Shown here one piece after another: positions 31,796-40,277 of a stretch of DNA of 64,000 nucleotides (position 1 is its first letter; each line of letters opens with the position of its first letter). The position numbers and the translations under genes were made by a program. Source of the DNA: Niveispirillum sp. (GTDB lineage: Bacteria; Pseudomonadota; Alphaproteobacteria; Azospirillales; Azospirillaceae); assembly GCF_017996735.1 (NCBI RefSeq), contig NZ_JAGOGJ010000018.1:1-64000 (forward strand), written 5' to 3'. The notes beneath the pieces were generated by a model. It did no database searches, had not been told where the DNA came from, and was given only the letters and a program-made list of their open reading frames with translations.

Positions 31796-33196
31796 TCAAT
31801 CCTCTCCGTCAGTGGACGGGGCCGCCGTATTGGCGGGCAATTGCCGGAACTTCACGATCAGGCGGTGCAGCCACTGGTCCAGGCCGATGGCGCCGTCCGC
31901 TTCGATGCGGGACGATAATCCCTTGATCTTGCTTGTGTAGTCCTTCTGGGGCGTGCCGTTCAGGATGAAGAGCAAAGCTTTGTGCTCGACCTTGTCGATC
32001 CGTCCCTCGTCGCGCGCCTTCTGCGCCTGTTCGATCATCTTTTCCAGGCTGAGCGTGCCGCCTCCGGCTTCGCCCCGTTGCCGTCCCGTCTCTTCGGTTT
32101 CCGGGTTGTGGCCATCTTCCCCCTCCTCATCGTCATCAGCATACCGATCGTTCGCGGGGCCGGACCTGTCCAGCCAGTCCGGCGCGTCGCCGGCTGCATC
32201 CGCCTGTTCCTCTGTCGGGATGGTCGCGGCCAGCACGTCATAGGATACGGTGCGATCCGGGCGCAGATGCCCGATGGACAGCTTGCCCAGTTCTCCATGC
32301 AGGAACGCTTCCAGGCTTTTGTAACCCGGTACCGGGTTGCCGTCCGTCTTTGGATCTTTCGCCAGATCGTCCCAGACCTGCTGCCAGATGGTCAGGGAAT
32401 CCTTTGGCTCGCCATGTCGCGTTGCCTTATCGAAGGCGATCCGGCGCAGGTTGTTGGCAGCCCGCAACTGTGACAGGGAGGCAAGCCAGCCTTCGGGCGG
32501 CTCGATTTCCGGTGGATCGACGCGGCGGCTGCCGATCCGGTGGAAATAGGCGGCGGGATCGACGCCCAACCGCACCAATTCCCGAAATGTACGGTCCAAA
32601 TTCTGCATCGCATCGCCGGCAACATCGATGAAGGCGGTCTTTCCGTTGGAAGACCAGGGCAGCAAGGCCGTCGGTCCGCAACTTATGACATCCCAGAGCC
32701 CAATCCAGTCGGTGATGGGCGCGCTCATTTTTCTCACGTTCAGGCCGAACGGTTCCGCCATGGGATGGGACGAACGTGGAAGTAGGCCGAACGCTTCCCC
32801 GATCCGCCGCAACTCCGGGTCCAAAGCCCGCGCGCCGCCATGATGGGGGGTCACCACCGCCTCGTCCCAGTGTGCCCTGTCTACCCGCTGGCAAAGCAGT
32901 TCCAGGGCCTTGTGCCCTGTGCTGGGGTGGCGCCCCCGCGTCAGCCGGATGGGCGTGTGCAGGACCATACGCAGATAGAGGTCGGCCCGGTCAGCGCGCG
33001 TGTCGAAATCAGCGCCATCGGGTAGCCGCAACAGGCGGCGGCCCTTGCCGCAAAGATAGTCCATCAGACTTTTCTGGATACGCCAGGGATGCACCACGCC
33101 TGCCCCCCCACCTGAGGGGGAACTTAGCAGGTGGGCCAGGAGGTGGGCCAGACGTTGATGCGGACTGAGCTTCGGCGCGTTTGGTTCGCGGGTCAT
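31796..33196 (-). CDS. Cytoplasmic protein of unknown function, first gene of a four-gene unit
   Basis: 466 residues; the ATG has GGGGGAG upstream. No signal peptide or membrane segment. Two Trp-rich segments (ITDWIGLWDVISCGP near 150 and SLTIWQQVWDDLA near 260) and an acidic, low-complexity linker (about 345-375, DDDEEGEDGH) divide the protein. The C-terminal 85 residues are helical and charged (ARDEGRIDKVEHKALLF). I recognise no family. It is divergent from the SEDS gene across a 132-base intergenic region that contains motif copy 8 on the other strand. It could be a regulator or scaffold; no DNA-binding motif is convincing. Confidence 0.6.
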   Translation of the reverse strand: MTREPNAPKLSPHQRLAHLLAHLLSSPSGGGAGVVHPWRIQKSLMDYLCGKGRRLLRLPDGADFDTRADRADLYLRMVLHTPIRLTRGRHPSTGHKALELLCQRVDRAHWDEAVVTPHHGGARALDPELRRIGEAFGLLPRSSHPMAEPFGLNVRKMSAPITDWIGLWDVISCGPTALLPWSSNGKTAFIDVAGDAMQNLDRTFRELVRLGVDPAAYFHRIGSRRVDPPEIEPPEGWLASLSQLRAANNLRRIAFDKATRHGEPKDSLTIWQQVWDDLAKDPKTDGNPVPGYKSLEAFLHGELGKLSIGHLRPDRTVSYDVLAATIPTEEQADAAGDAPDWLDRSGPANDRYADDDEEGEDGHNPETEETGRQRGEAGGGTLSLEKMIEQAQKARDEGRIDKVEHKALLFILNGTPQKDYTSKIKGLSSRIEADGAIGLDQWLHRLIVKFRQLPANTAAPSTDGED

Positions 33197-33285
33197 TCAA
33201 TTCTCCCCCATGTCGCTGGTGCAACGCAGGATGTGGACAAGGCCTGCTCCCCGCAACCGGAAAATGACCTGACTGTGCTGCCTCC

Positions 33286-33297
33286 GACCATCCCGAT
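33286..33297 (+). promoter_or_regulatory. Island motif copy 8 (GACCATCCCGAT)
   Basis: Two end-position differences from AACCATCCCGAC with the ACCATCCCGA core intact, 31 bases before the ATG of the SEDS gene. No copy is oriented towards the divergent gene starting at 33196. Confidence 0.5.
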
Positions 33298-33328
33298 ATT
33301 TGAGAAGAAGCCAGATGAAGGGGGGATC

Positions 33329-35737
33329 ATGCGTACATTCTCATCGACCGGGTCAGGGATGGCCTTTCTCATGGCGCTGGTCATTCTGGCCGTCACGACC
33401 TTGCTGGCGGGGGAGATGGCGGATCGTGCCACGCTTGGCTATCGGGTGACGGAGGTGCATCTGTCCTTGCCCCCTCCCGGCGAAGGGTTGGACCTGTCAC
33501 CGGCACACCTTGGACTCTATCCGGATGACAGCCCGGTTCTGCGTCTGATCCGCGATAGACCCGATGCGGTACCGCGCGTGCTTCCCCTTCGTCCGGGGCT
33601 GGACTTGAAAGTCGACCGCGGAGAGGATTTCCAGTCGCTTTACCGCTACCGGCTTTTTCCAGGTGATGGCCTGACGGGTGCCGGTTTTTCGCTGGCTGTC
33701 GCGATGGAGGGGAAAAGCACCTTTCTGGTGGATCGGGTCGGCGGCGGTCGTATCGACCTGGACCCGGCCCGCATACCGGTGCCCGATGGCCCGCTGAAGG
33801 TGGATGATTGCAACCCGAAGGCCGGGGGCGCGGAAAGGCTATGGATCGGGCTGAAGGATATGTTTCGTAAGCTGTTTGGCCAGCATGGCTGGACATTGGC
33901 GATCGGTGGCAATGTCGCCTGTCCCGGACGCTGGCCCCTCTCGGACGTTGCTCTGGGCTCTCTGCGTCTCGACGTAACGGATGACGGGGAGGTGTGGATT
34001 GATGCTGGCCGCTTCCCGGGCTTGGTGCGTCACCAGCGCCCGCTTCCTGTGGAACTTCCGGCTGTGAAGAGGTTGATGGTGGGGCCGACCCTTTTCGAGA
34101 TGGAGATGAACGGGGGAGATCTGATCCTGCACGCACGTACCGGCCGGCCGCTCCTGTCCGACCCTTTGGCGGGTGACGGGTTGCGGTTCGAAGGACCGGG
34201 AACCCTGCTGGAACGGCCGGGAACCTTGGCCGCGCTGATCGCACTGGCCAATGATCCGCTGCAACCGCTGCTCGCTGGTTTGCTGTTTCTGGTCATCACG
34301 GGGGGACTGTATCTGGCCTGGCGGGCCGAATTGCCGGTGCTGTGGCACCACGGGGCGGCGCTGTGGCTGTTGTGCCTGGGCGCGCAGGCGGTCTACGGCG
34401 TGGTGCGCTCGGGTACGGATGATCCGCTGTTCTGGATGGGGGTGGCGGGAATGGCAGCGGCCTTCGCCACTCTGTGTCTGGCGATCGGCGGCTGGCTGCG
34501 CGGGGCCGGGGGGCTCGTCTGGTGTCTGTTGCTGTTCATGGCTGCCGTCGGGCTGCTGGCGCAGGGGCAGATGGTGGCCGGCGGTCGGGCCGAGGGGGCG
34601 GTGGGCATCCTGGTCCGACATACGGCCTTGGGTGTGGCCGGCAGCGCCCTGGCCTTCTGCCTGCTGTCCCTGGTGCCGTTCGCCCCGCAGATGCGAGTTC
34701 TGGAGGGCTTCACCCTGGACATGGTCGCCTATGATTGGAAACGGGCGCCGTTGGTGTGGCTGATCTTCGTCGTGGGGGTAGCGGCATTGATCCTGGTCGC
34801 CCTCGGGTCGGAACGGGGCGTCGCCTCCATTCAGCCGGCGGAATTCGTGAAGATGGCCGTCGCTGTCATCACGGCCGCCCTGGCCGCCGCGCTTGGCCGC
34901 CTTCTGCGTGAGGGGGGGAGGGAGATGTCGCGCCTGCGGCTGGCATCGTGGTGCGTGACCTGGATACTTCTGTTCATTGGGCTGGCTTGTGCGTTCCTGG
35001 CAGTGAGCGACATGTCGCCGCTTCTGACCCTGGGCTTCATCCTGCTGGGTGGCTGGGCCGGGCTGCTGCTGCATGCGCTGGCTGCGCACCGTGAAAGCCG
35101 GAATTTCGGTCCGCTGGGCTGGGTGCTGCTGCTGCCGGGTGTGGTTCTGGCGGCAGCCCTCTCCTTCGGCCTGTTCAGTAATCCGCAGCCCCTGCTTGAA
35201 ATGCTGGGTGAGGTCGGGGGTGGGCGGTTCGACACCTGGTTCGACCCTTACTATAACCAGATTGGGGGGGCCCAGCTTCTGGATGCCTGGAACGCCATAC
35301 GTACCGCACCGTTGCTGCCGGACCCCGGGGAGTGGTTCGGACCCAACGGAGTGGAGCGCCGGATCGCCGCCGTGCATCATGATTTTGTCGGCGCCTTCGT
35401 CATCGCCCGTTTCGGCATCTTATTGGCGGCAGCGCTTGCGGCGGCGCAGGCGGCGATAGTGGTCGTCCTGATGCTGGCGGGATTGCAGCTTGTCTGGGCG
35501 CCGCCGGCCCACGGCACCGCGCCTGATGGGGGCCTGCTGTTGGGGCACCTCTGTTTGGGCATGGCCACCGCGCTTGGCATGCAATGGCTGGTCGGTTGGG
35601 CCAATCCGCTGGGGCTGCTGCCCGTCATGGGACAGCCCATGTCCTGGATCGCCTATGCCAATTTTCACACCCTGTGCTTCGGTGTTCCGGCCCTCTGGGT
35701 GGGGCTTATGGCGCAGCGTGCGGCAAGGGAAGCGTAG
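33329..35737 (+). CDS. Large FtsW/RodA-type (SEDS) protein with N-terminal extracytoplasmic domain
   Basis: 802 residues from the ATG at 33329 (AGGGGGG upstream), about twice the usual SEDS size. One membrane segment (about 11-30) is followed by a beta-rich region of about 280 residues of unknown fold. A polytopic part then follows, with about ten to twelve segments. SEDS hallmarks: IQPAEFVKMA near 501 (QPSEFxKL in FtsW/RodA), the loop RFDTWFDP with AVHHDFVGAFVIARFG, and NPLGLLPVMGQP (family: NlGvlPvtGiP). SEDS proteins polymerise glycan strands from lipid II together with a class B PBP; the island encodes one at 9200. The sequence is divergent, so activity needs proof. Probably monocistronic under motif copy 8. 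Confidence 0.8.
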   Translation: MRTFSSTGSGMAFLMALVILAVTTLLAGEMADRATLGYRVTEVHLSLPPPGEGLDLSPAHLGLYPDDSPVLRLIRDRPDAVPRVLPLRPGLDLKVDRGEDFQSLYRYRLFPGDGLTGAGFSLAVAMEGKSTFLVDRVGGGRIDLDPARIPVPDGPLKVDDCNPKAGGAERLWIGLKDMFRKLFGQHGWTLAIGGNVACPGRWPLSDVALGSLRLDVTDDGEVWIDAGRFPGLVRHQRPLPVELPAVKRLMVGPTLFEMEMNGGDLILHARTGRPLLSDPLAGDGLRFEGPGTLLERPGTLAALIALANDPLQPLLAGLLFLVITGGLYLAWRAELPVLWHHGAALWLLCLGAQAVYGVVRSGTDDPLFWMGVAGMAAAFATLCLAIGGWLRGAGGLVWCLLLFMAAVGLLAQGQMVAGGRAEGAVGILVRHTALGVAGSALAFCLLSLVPFAPQMRVLEGFTLDMVAYDWKRAPLVWLIFVVGVAALILVALGSERGVASIQPAEFVKMAVAVITAALAAALGRLLREGGREMSRLRLASWCVTWILLFIGLACAFLAVSDMSPLLTLGFILLGGWAGLLLHALAAHRESRNFGPLGWVLLLPGVVLAAALSFGLFSNPQPLLEMLGEVGGGRFDTWFDPYYNQIGGAQLLDAWNAIRTAPLLPDPGEWFGPNGVERRIAAVHHDFVGAFVIARFGILLAAALAAAQAAIVVVLMLAGLQLVWAPPAHGTAPDGGLLLGHLCLGMATALGMQWLVGWANPLGLLPVMGQPMSWIAYANFHTLCFGVPALWVGLMAQRAAREA

Positions 35738-35772
35738 GAAGGAAGACCGCCAGTGTGAAGATTGGACCCGGC

Positions 35773-36363
35773 CTAGGTAACGATCCCGCGCAGGATCAGG
35801 TCGCGGTGCATCGTCACCAGTTGTTCGGCCGACTTCCGGCCCGATGGCTGGTACCAGGAACAGATGCCTGTCAGCATGGACAGGATGGCATAGGCGGCGA
35901 TGGTCGGGTCCTCGGCGCGCAGGGAACCATTCTCCGCCCCCCGGCGCAGGATGTCGATCAGCACCCCTTCATACCGTTTGCGCAGGGCCACGATGGCGGC
36001 GTGATTACCCGCCTCCAGGCTGCGCAACTCCGAATTGGCGATGAACACCTGTTCCCGCCGGGTGATATGATAGCCCACATGGAAGGCGATGAAGGCTTCC
36101 AATTGCGCAAGCGGCGTGGCCCCTGCCGGCACCGCCTGTTGCACCTCCGCCAGCAGGGTGGTCATATGGTCATGGACCAGATCGAACAGGATGTCCTGCT
36201 TGTTGCGGACATGATTATAGAGCGACCCCGGCTGAATGCCGACCGCGTCGGCCAGTTGGCGCAGCGTGATGGCCTCGTACCCTTTACGATAGATCAGGGT
36301 CAGCGCCGCCTTGCGGATCGCCTCCATGGTTTTCGGCCCATGGCTGCCGGCGGTACGGGCCAT
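35773..36363 (-). CDS. TetR-family regulator of the liu operon (predicted)
   Basis: 196 residues from the ATG at 36363, where a typical TetR N-terminus begins; the frame is open far upstream, but that part lies in the intergenic region and over liuA. The helix-turn-helix is clear at residues about 10-55 (AIRKAALTLIYRKGYEAITLRQLADA, then GSLYNHVRNKQDIL). The C-terminal ligand domain is all-helical. It is divergent from liuA, and nested palindromes in the 200-base gap are candidate operators. Regulation by an acyl-CoA from leucine breakdown is plausible from context. In many other proteobacteria the liu regulator is of MerR type. Confidence 0.85.
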   Translation of the reverse strand: MARTAGSHGPKTMEAIRKAALTLIYRKGYEAITLRQLADAVGIQPGSLYNHVRNKQDILFDLVHDHMTTLLAEVQQAVPAGATPLAQLEAFIAFHVGYHITRREQVFIANSELRSLEAGNHAAIVALRKRYEGVLIDILRRGAENGSLRAEDPTIAAYAILSMLTGICSWYQPSGRKSAEQLVTMHRDLILRGIVT

Positions 36364-36496
36364 CAACGGCCTCTCTTCATTGACAGAATCATCCTCGCCG
36401 CAAACTGCGGCGGGCGAGGGGGCGCCGTCAACAGGAATCCACGCATGCATCGCGGCGCAGGACCCGCAGGATTCCTTGTTGAAACGGCCAATAAAA

Positions 36497-36520
36497 AAAC
36501 GTATGACCGTTTCTATAACG
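36497..36520. promoter_or_regulatory. Candidate TetR operator between regulator and liuA
   Basis: Two overlapping palindromes: AAACG-N6-CGTTT (36497-36512) and CGTT-N5-AACG (36508-36520). They lie in the divergent gap 43 to 66 bases before liuA and resemble operators of fatty-acid-type TetR regulators. No footprint-type evidence is available. Confidence 0.45.
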
Positions 36521-36562
36521 GGCCCGCATCCGGGCTGACAATCAACAGAGGACGCCCCGCTC

Positions 36563-37735
36563 ATGCTGCGTAACAGCCTTCCCATGTTCGATTTCGGTCT
36601 TGGTGAGACGGTGGACGCCCTGCGTGATGCCGTCGCTGCCTTTTCGGCGGACGAGATCGCGCCCCGCGCGGCGGAGATCGACCGTACGGACCAGTTCCCC
36701 ATGGACCTGTGGAAGAAGATGGGCGACCTGGGCGTGCTGGGCGTGACGGCGGAGGAGGAATATGGTGGCGCCGGCATGGGCTATATCGAGCATATGGTGG
36801 CGATGGAGGAAATCTCCCGCGCGTCGGCTTCCGTCGGTCTGTCCTACGGCGCCCATTCCAACCTCTGCGTCAACCAGATCCGCCTTAACGGCAATGCCGA
36901 CCAGAAGGGCCGTTATCTGCCCAAGCTGATCAGCGGTGATTTTGTGGGAGCGCTGGCGATGAGCGAGCCGGGGGCCGGCTCCGACGTCGTCTCCATGCGC
37001 CTGCGCGCCGACAAGCGGGGCGACCGTTACGTCCTGAACGGCACCAAGATGTGGATCACCAACGGCCCCGACGCCGATGTTCTGGTCGTCTATGCCAAGA
37101 CCGACCCCGATGCCGGCCCGCGCGGCATCACCGCTTTCCTGGTGGAAAAAGGCTTCAAGGGTTTCTCGGTGGCGCAGAAGCTGGACAAGCTGGGCATGCG
37201 CGGCAGCCACACGGGCGAGCTGGTGTTCGAGGATTGCGAAATCCCGGAAGAGAACGTGCTGGGCCAGTTGAATGGCGGGGTGCGCGTGCTGATGTCGGGC
37301 CTGGATTATGAACGCGCGGTTCTGGCCGCCGGCCCGCTGGGCATCATGCAGGCCTGCCTGGATGTGGTCGTGCCCTATATCCATGAACGCAAGCAGTTCG
37401 GCCAGTCGATCGGCGAGTTCCAGTTGATCCAGGGCAAGGTCGCCGACATGTATGTCGCGCTGAATTCCTGCCGCGCCTATGTCTATGCTGTAGGCCGCGC
37501 GGCCGACGCCAAGCGCATCACCCGCAAGGACGCCGCCGGCGCCATCCTGCTGGCCGCCGAGAAGGCTACGCAACTGGCGCTGGACGCCATCCAGATCCTG
37601 GGCGGCAACGGCTATATCAACGAATACCCGACGGGCCGCCTGCTGCGCGACGCCAAGCTGTACGAGATCGGCGCCGGCACCAGCGAAATCCGCCGCATGC
37701 TGATCGGGCGCGAACTGTTCAAGGAAACGGCGTAA
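36563..37735 (+). CDS. liuA: Isovaleryl-CoA dehydrogenase
   Basis: 390 residues, full length for the acyl-CoA dehydrogenase family. It oxidises isovaleryl-CoA to 3-methylcrotonyl-CoA with FAD in leucine breakdown. Motifs: [12 protein letters not shown] near 135, [18 protein letters not shown] near 160, and [10 protein letters not shown] near 250, whose glutamate is the catalytic base placed as in isovaleryl-CoA dehydrogenases rather than near the C-terminus. The C-terminal [11 protein letters not shown] and GTSEIRR are standard. First gene of the liu operon, opposite the TetR gene; a repeat element separates it from liuB. Confidence 0.95.
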   Translation: MLRNSLPMFDFGLGETVDALRDAVAAFSADEIAPRAAEIDRTDQFPMDLWKKMGDLGVLGVTAEEEYGGAGMGYIEHMVAMEEISRASASVGLSYGAHSNLCVNQIRLNGNADQKGRYLPKLISGDFVGALAMSEPGAGSDVVSMRLRADKRGDRYVLNGTKMWITNGPDADVLVVYAKTDPDAGPRGITAFLVEKGFKGFSVAQKLDKLGMRGSHTGELVFEDCEIPEENVLGQLNGGVRVLMSGLDYERAVLAAGPLGIMQACLDVVVPYIHERKQFGQSIGEFQLIQGKVADMYVALNSCRAYVYAVGRAADAKRITRKDAAGAILLAAEKATQLALDAIQILGGNGYINEYPTGRLLRDAKLYEIGAGTSEIRRMLIGRELFKETA

Positions 37736-37757
37736 GCGCCTTCCGCCCCTCTGATTG

Positions 37758-37853
37758 CCCTCACCCTCCCACCCGCTGACGCGGGCGGGCCCCTCCCTCT
37801 CCCGCTTGCGGGAGAGGGAGGGCCCCAAGCCGGAAGGCTTGGGAGGGTGAGGG
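37758..37853. repeat. Dispersed intergenic repeat, copy 1
   Basis: A 96-bp element bounded by CCCTCACCCTCCCA and its inverted complement TGGGAGGGTGAGGG. Inside is a long hairpin (CCCTCCCTCTCCCGC against GCGGGAGAGGGAGGG). It fills the liuA-liuB gap and may act as a processing or attenuating stem. A related copy is at 44072-44224. Confidence 0.8.
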
Positions 37854-37884
37854 AATACCATCCCCCCACAGGAAGGCCCCTGAA

Positions 37885-39492
37885 ATGCCCGTCCTTCCCA
37901 CCAGTATCGATCCGCGCAGCCCGGCCTTCGCCGAAAACGCCGCTTCTATGAAGGCGCAGGTTGATGACCTGCGAGCCACCATTGGCCGCATCGCCCAGGG
38001 TGGCGGTGAAAAATCCATGGCCAAGCATCTGGCCCGTGGCAAGCTCAGCCCCCGTGACCGGGTGCACACCCTGCTGGACCCCGGCACCCCCTTTCTGGAA
38101 TTCAGTCAGTTGGCCGCCTATCAGGTCTATGCCGACGATGTGCCGGCCGCTGGCATCATCACCGGTATCGGCCGCGTCAATGGTCAGGAATGCGTGGTCG
38201 TCGCCAATGACGCGACCGTGAAGGGCGGCACCTACTATCCGCTGACGGTCAAGAAGCATCTGCGGGCGCAGGATATTGCGCGGGAAAACAACCTGCCCTG
38301 CGTCTATCTGGTCGATAGCGGCGGGGCCAACCTGCCCAATCAGGACGAGGTATTCCCCGACCGCGACCATTTCGGCCGCATCTTCTATAATCAGGCCACC
38401 CTGTCGGCCAATGGCGTGCCACAGATCGCCGTCGTCATGGGCTCCTGCACGGCGGGCGGCGCCTATGTGCCGGCCATGGCCGATGAAAGCATCATCGTCA
38501 AGAACCAGGGCACGATCTTCCTGGGCGGCCCGCCGCTGGTGAAGGCGGCAACGGGTGAGGTTGTGTCGGCGGAGGATCTGGGCGGTGGTGATGTGCATAC
38601 CCGCATCTCCGGCGTGGCCGACCATCTGGCCACCGATGACGGCCATGCGCTGGGTATCGCGCGACGCATCGTCGGCAACCTGAACCGGGTGAAGAACCCG
38701 GAAGTGGATATCAAGCCGGTGCGTGAGCCGCTTTACAGCGCTGACGACATTTACGGCATCATCCCCACCGACACGCGCAAGCCCTATGACGTGCGCGAGA
38801 TCATCGCCCGCATCGTGGACGGGTCGGAACTGGATGAATTCAAGGCCAATTACGGTACGACACTGGTCTGCGGCTTCGCCCGCCTGTGGGGCATGCCTGT
38901 CGGCATCATCGCCAATAACGGCATCCTGTTCAGCGAAAGCGCCGTCAAGGGCGCGCATTTCATCGAACTGTGCTGCCAGCGCAAGATCCCGCTACTGTTC
39001 TTGCAGAACATCACCGGCTTCATGGTGGGTCGCAAGTATGAGAATGCGGGCATCGCCAAGGACGGTGCCAAGCTGGTGACGGCGGTGGCCTGCGCCAATG
39101 TGCCGAAGATCACCCTGATTATCGGCGGCAGCTTCGGTGCCGGCAATTATGGCATGTGCGGCCGCGCCTATTCCCCGCGCTTCCTCTATATGTGGCCCAA
39201 TGCCCGCATCTCTGTCATGGGCGGGGAACAGGCGGCCACCGTGCTGGCCACCGTCCGCCGTGACGGGATGGAAGCGGCCGGCAAGCAATGGAGCGCGGAG
39301 GATGAGGCCGCCTTCAAGGCGCCGATCCGCGAGCAGTATGAAAAGCAGGGCCATCCCTATTACGCGTCGGCCCGCCTCTGGGATGATGGCGTTATCGATC
39401 CGGCTGATACGCGGTCGGTCCTGGGCCTGTCGCTGTCGGCGGCGCTGAACGCGCCCATTCCGCCGGCGAAGTTCGGCGTGTTCCGGATGTGA
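37885..39492 (+). CDS. liuB: Methylcrotonyl-CoA carboxylase, carboxyltransferase (beta) subunit
   Basis: 535 residues, the normal size for the beta subunit. It transfers carboxyl from carboxybiotin to 3-methylcrotonyl-CoA. Motifs: [21 protein letters not shown] near 55, [30 protein letters not shown] near 145 (split by conserved glycine turns), [11 protein letters not shown] near 190, and the C-terminal [16 protein letters not shown] and [11 protein letters not shown]. It pairs with the biotin subunit LiuD two genes downstream. liuC follows at 39504. Confidence 0.95.
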   Translation: MPVLPTSIDPRSPAFAENAASMKAQVDDLRATIGRIAQGGGEKSMAKHLARGKLSPRDRVHTLLDPGTPFLEFSQLAAYQVYADDVPAAGIITGIGRVNGQECVVVANDATVKGGTYYPLTVKKHLRAQDIARENNLPCVYLVDSGGANLPNQDEVFPDRDHFGRIFYNQATLSANGVPQIAVVMGSCTAGGAYVPAMADESIIVKNQGTIFLGGPPLVKAATGEVVSAEDLGGGDVHTRISGVADHLATDDGHALGIARRIVGNLNRVKNPEVDIKPVREPLYSADDIYGIIPTDTRKPYDVREIIARIVDGSELDEFKANYGTTLVCGFARLWGMPVGIIANNGILFSESAVKGAHFIELCCQRKIPLLFLQNITGFMVGRKYENAGIAKDGAKLVTAVACANVPKITLIIGGSFGAGNYGMCGRAYSPRFLYMWPNARISVMGGEQAATVLATVRRDGMEAAGKQWSAEDEAAFKAPIREQYEKQGHPYYASARLWDDGVIDPADTRSVLGLSLSAALNAPIPPAKFGVFRM

Positions 39493-39503
39493 GGGGGGAT
39501 ACC

Positions 39504-40277
39504 ATGATCCTGACTGAAATCGATGATCGTGGGGTGGCAACCGTCACCCTGAACCGCCCCGAAATCCACAATGCCTTCAATGAAGAGGTCATTGCCGGCC
39601 TGACCGCCAAATTCAACGACCTGGGTGCCAACCCGTCCGTGCGCGTCGTGGTTCTGCGCGGGAACGGCAAAAGTTTTTCCGCCGGGGGCGACCTGAACTG
39701 GATGCGCCGCATGGCCGGCTACAGCCGGGAGGAAAACCTGACCGACGCCATCGGTCTGGCCACCATGCTGCGCACCCTGAACGAACTGCCGAAACCCACC
39801 ATCGCCGTGATCCATGGCCATTGCTTTGCCGGTGCGGTGGGGCTGGTGGCGGCTTGCGATATCGCAATAGCGGCCGACCCGGTGCAGTTTGCCCTGACCG
39901 AGGTGCGGCTGGGCCTGATCCCCGCCACCATTGGCCCCTATGTGGTGGCCGCCATGGGCGCGCGCGCCTGCCGCCGTTATTTCCTGACGGCCGAGCGGTT
40001 CGGCGTGGCGGAGGCGCACCGCCTGGGTCTGGTGCATGAGGTGGTGGGCAGCGACGGGCTGGACGACGCCGTGGAACGGCAGATCGAACATCTGCTGGCC
40101 GCCGGCCCCCTGGCCCTGGCCGCCGCCAAGGATCTGATCCGCGCCGTTGACGGGCCGGTGACCGATGCCATGGTGGCCGACACTGCCGCCCGCATCGCCG
40201 ATGCACGGTCGGGCGGGGAAGGCCGCGAGGGCCTGTCCGCCTTTTTTGACAAGCGCCAGCCGGGATGGGTGAAATGA
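39504..40277 (+). CDS. liuC: Methylglutaconyl-CoA hydratase (enoyl-CoA hydratase family)
   Basis: 257 residues from the ATG at 39504 (GAGGGGGG upstream). Crotonase fold: LNRPEIHNAFNEEV near 20, GNGKSFSAGGDLNWM near 58 as the oxyanion-hole motif, and HGHCFAGAVGLVAACDIAIA near 105. It hydrates 3-methylglutaconyl-CoA to HMG-CoA; this specificity is inferred from its place between liuB and liuD. Its stop overlaps the liuD start by four bases (ATGA). Confidence 0.92.
   Translation: MILTEIDDRGVATVTLNRPEIHNAFNEEVIAGLTAKFNDLGANPSVRVVVLRGNGKSFSAGGDLNWMRRMAGYSREENLTDAIGLATMLRTLNELPKPTIAVIHGHCFAGAVGLVAACDIAIAADPVQFALTEVRLGLIPATIGPYVVAAMGARACRRYFLTAERFGVAEAHRLGLVHEVVGSDGLDDAVERQIEHLLAAGPLALAAAKDLIRAVDGPVTDAMVADTAARIADARSGGEGREGLSAFFDKRQPGWVK

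Noticed and set aside
33839-35380. Open frame of 513 codons on the minus strand
   Set aside because: Antisense to the SEDS protein, with a Gln/His/Arg-rich composition and no start site; a GC-bias shadow.
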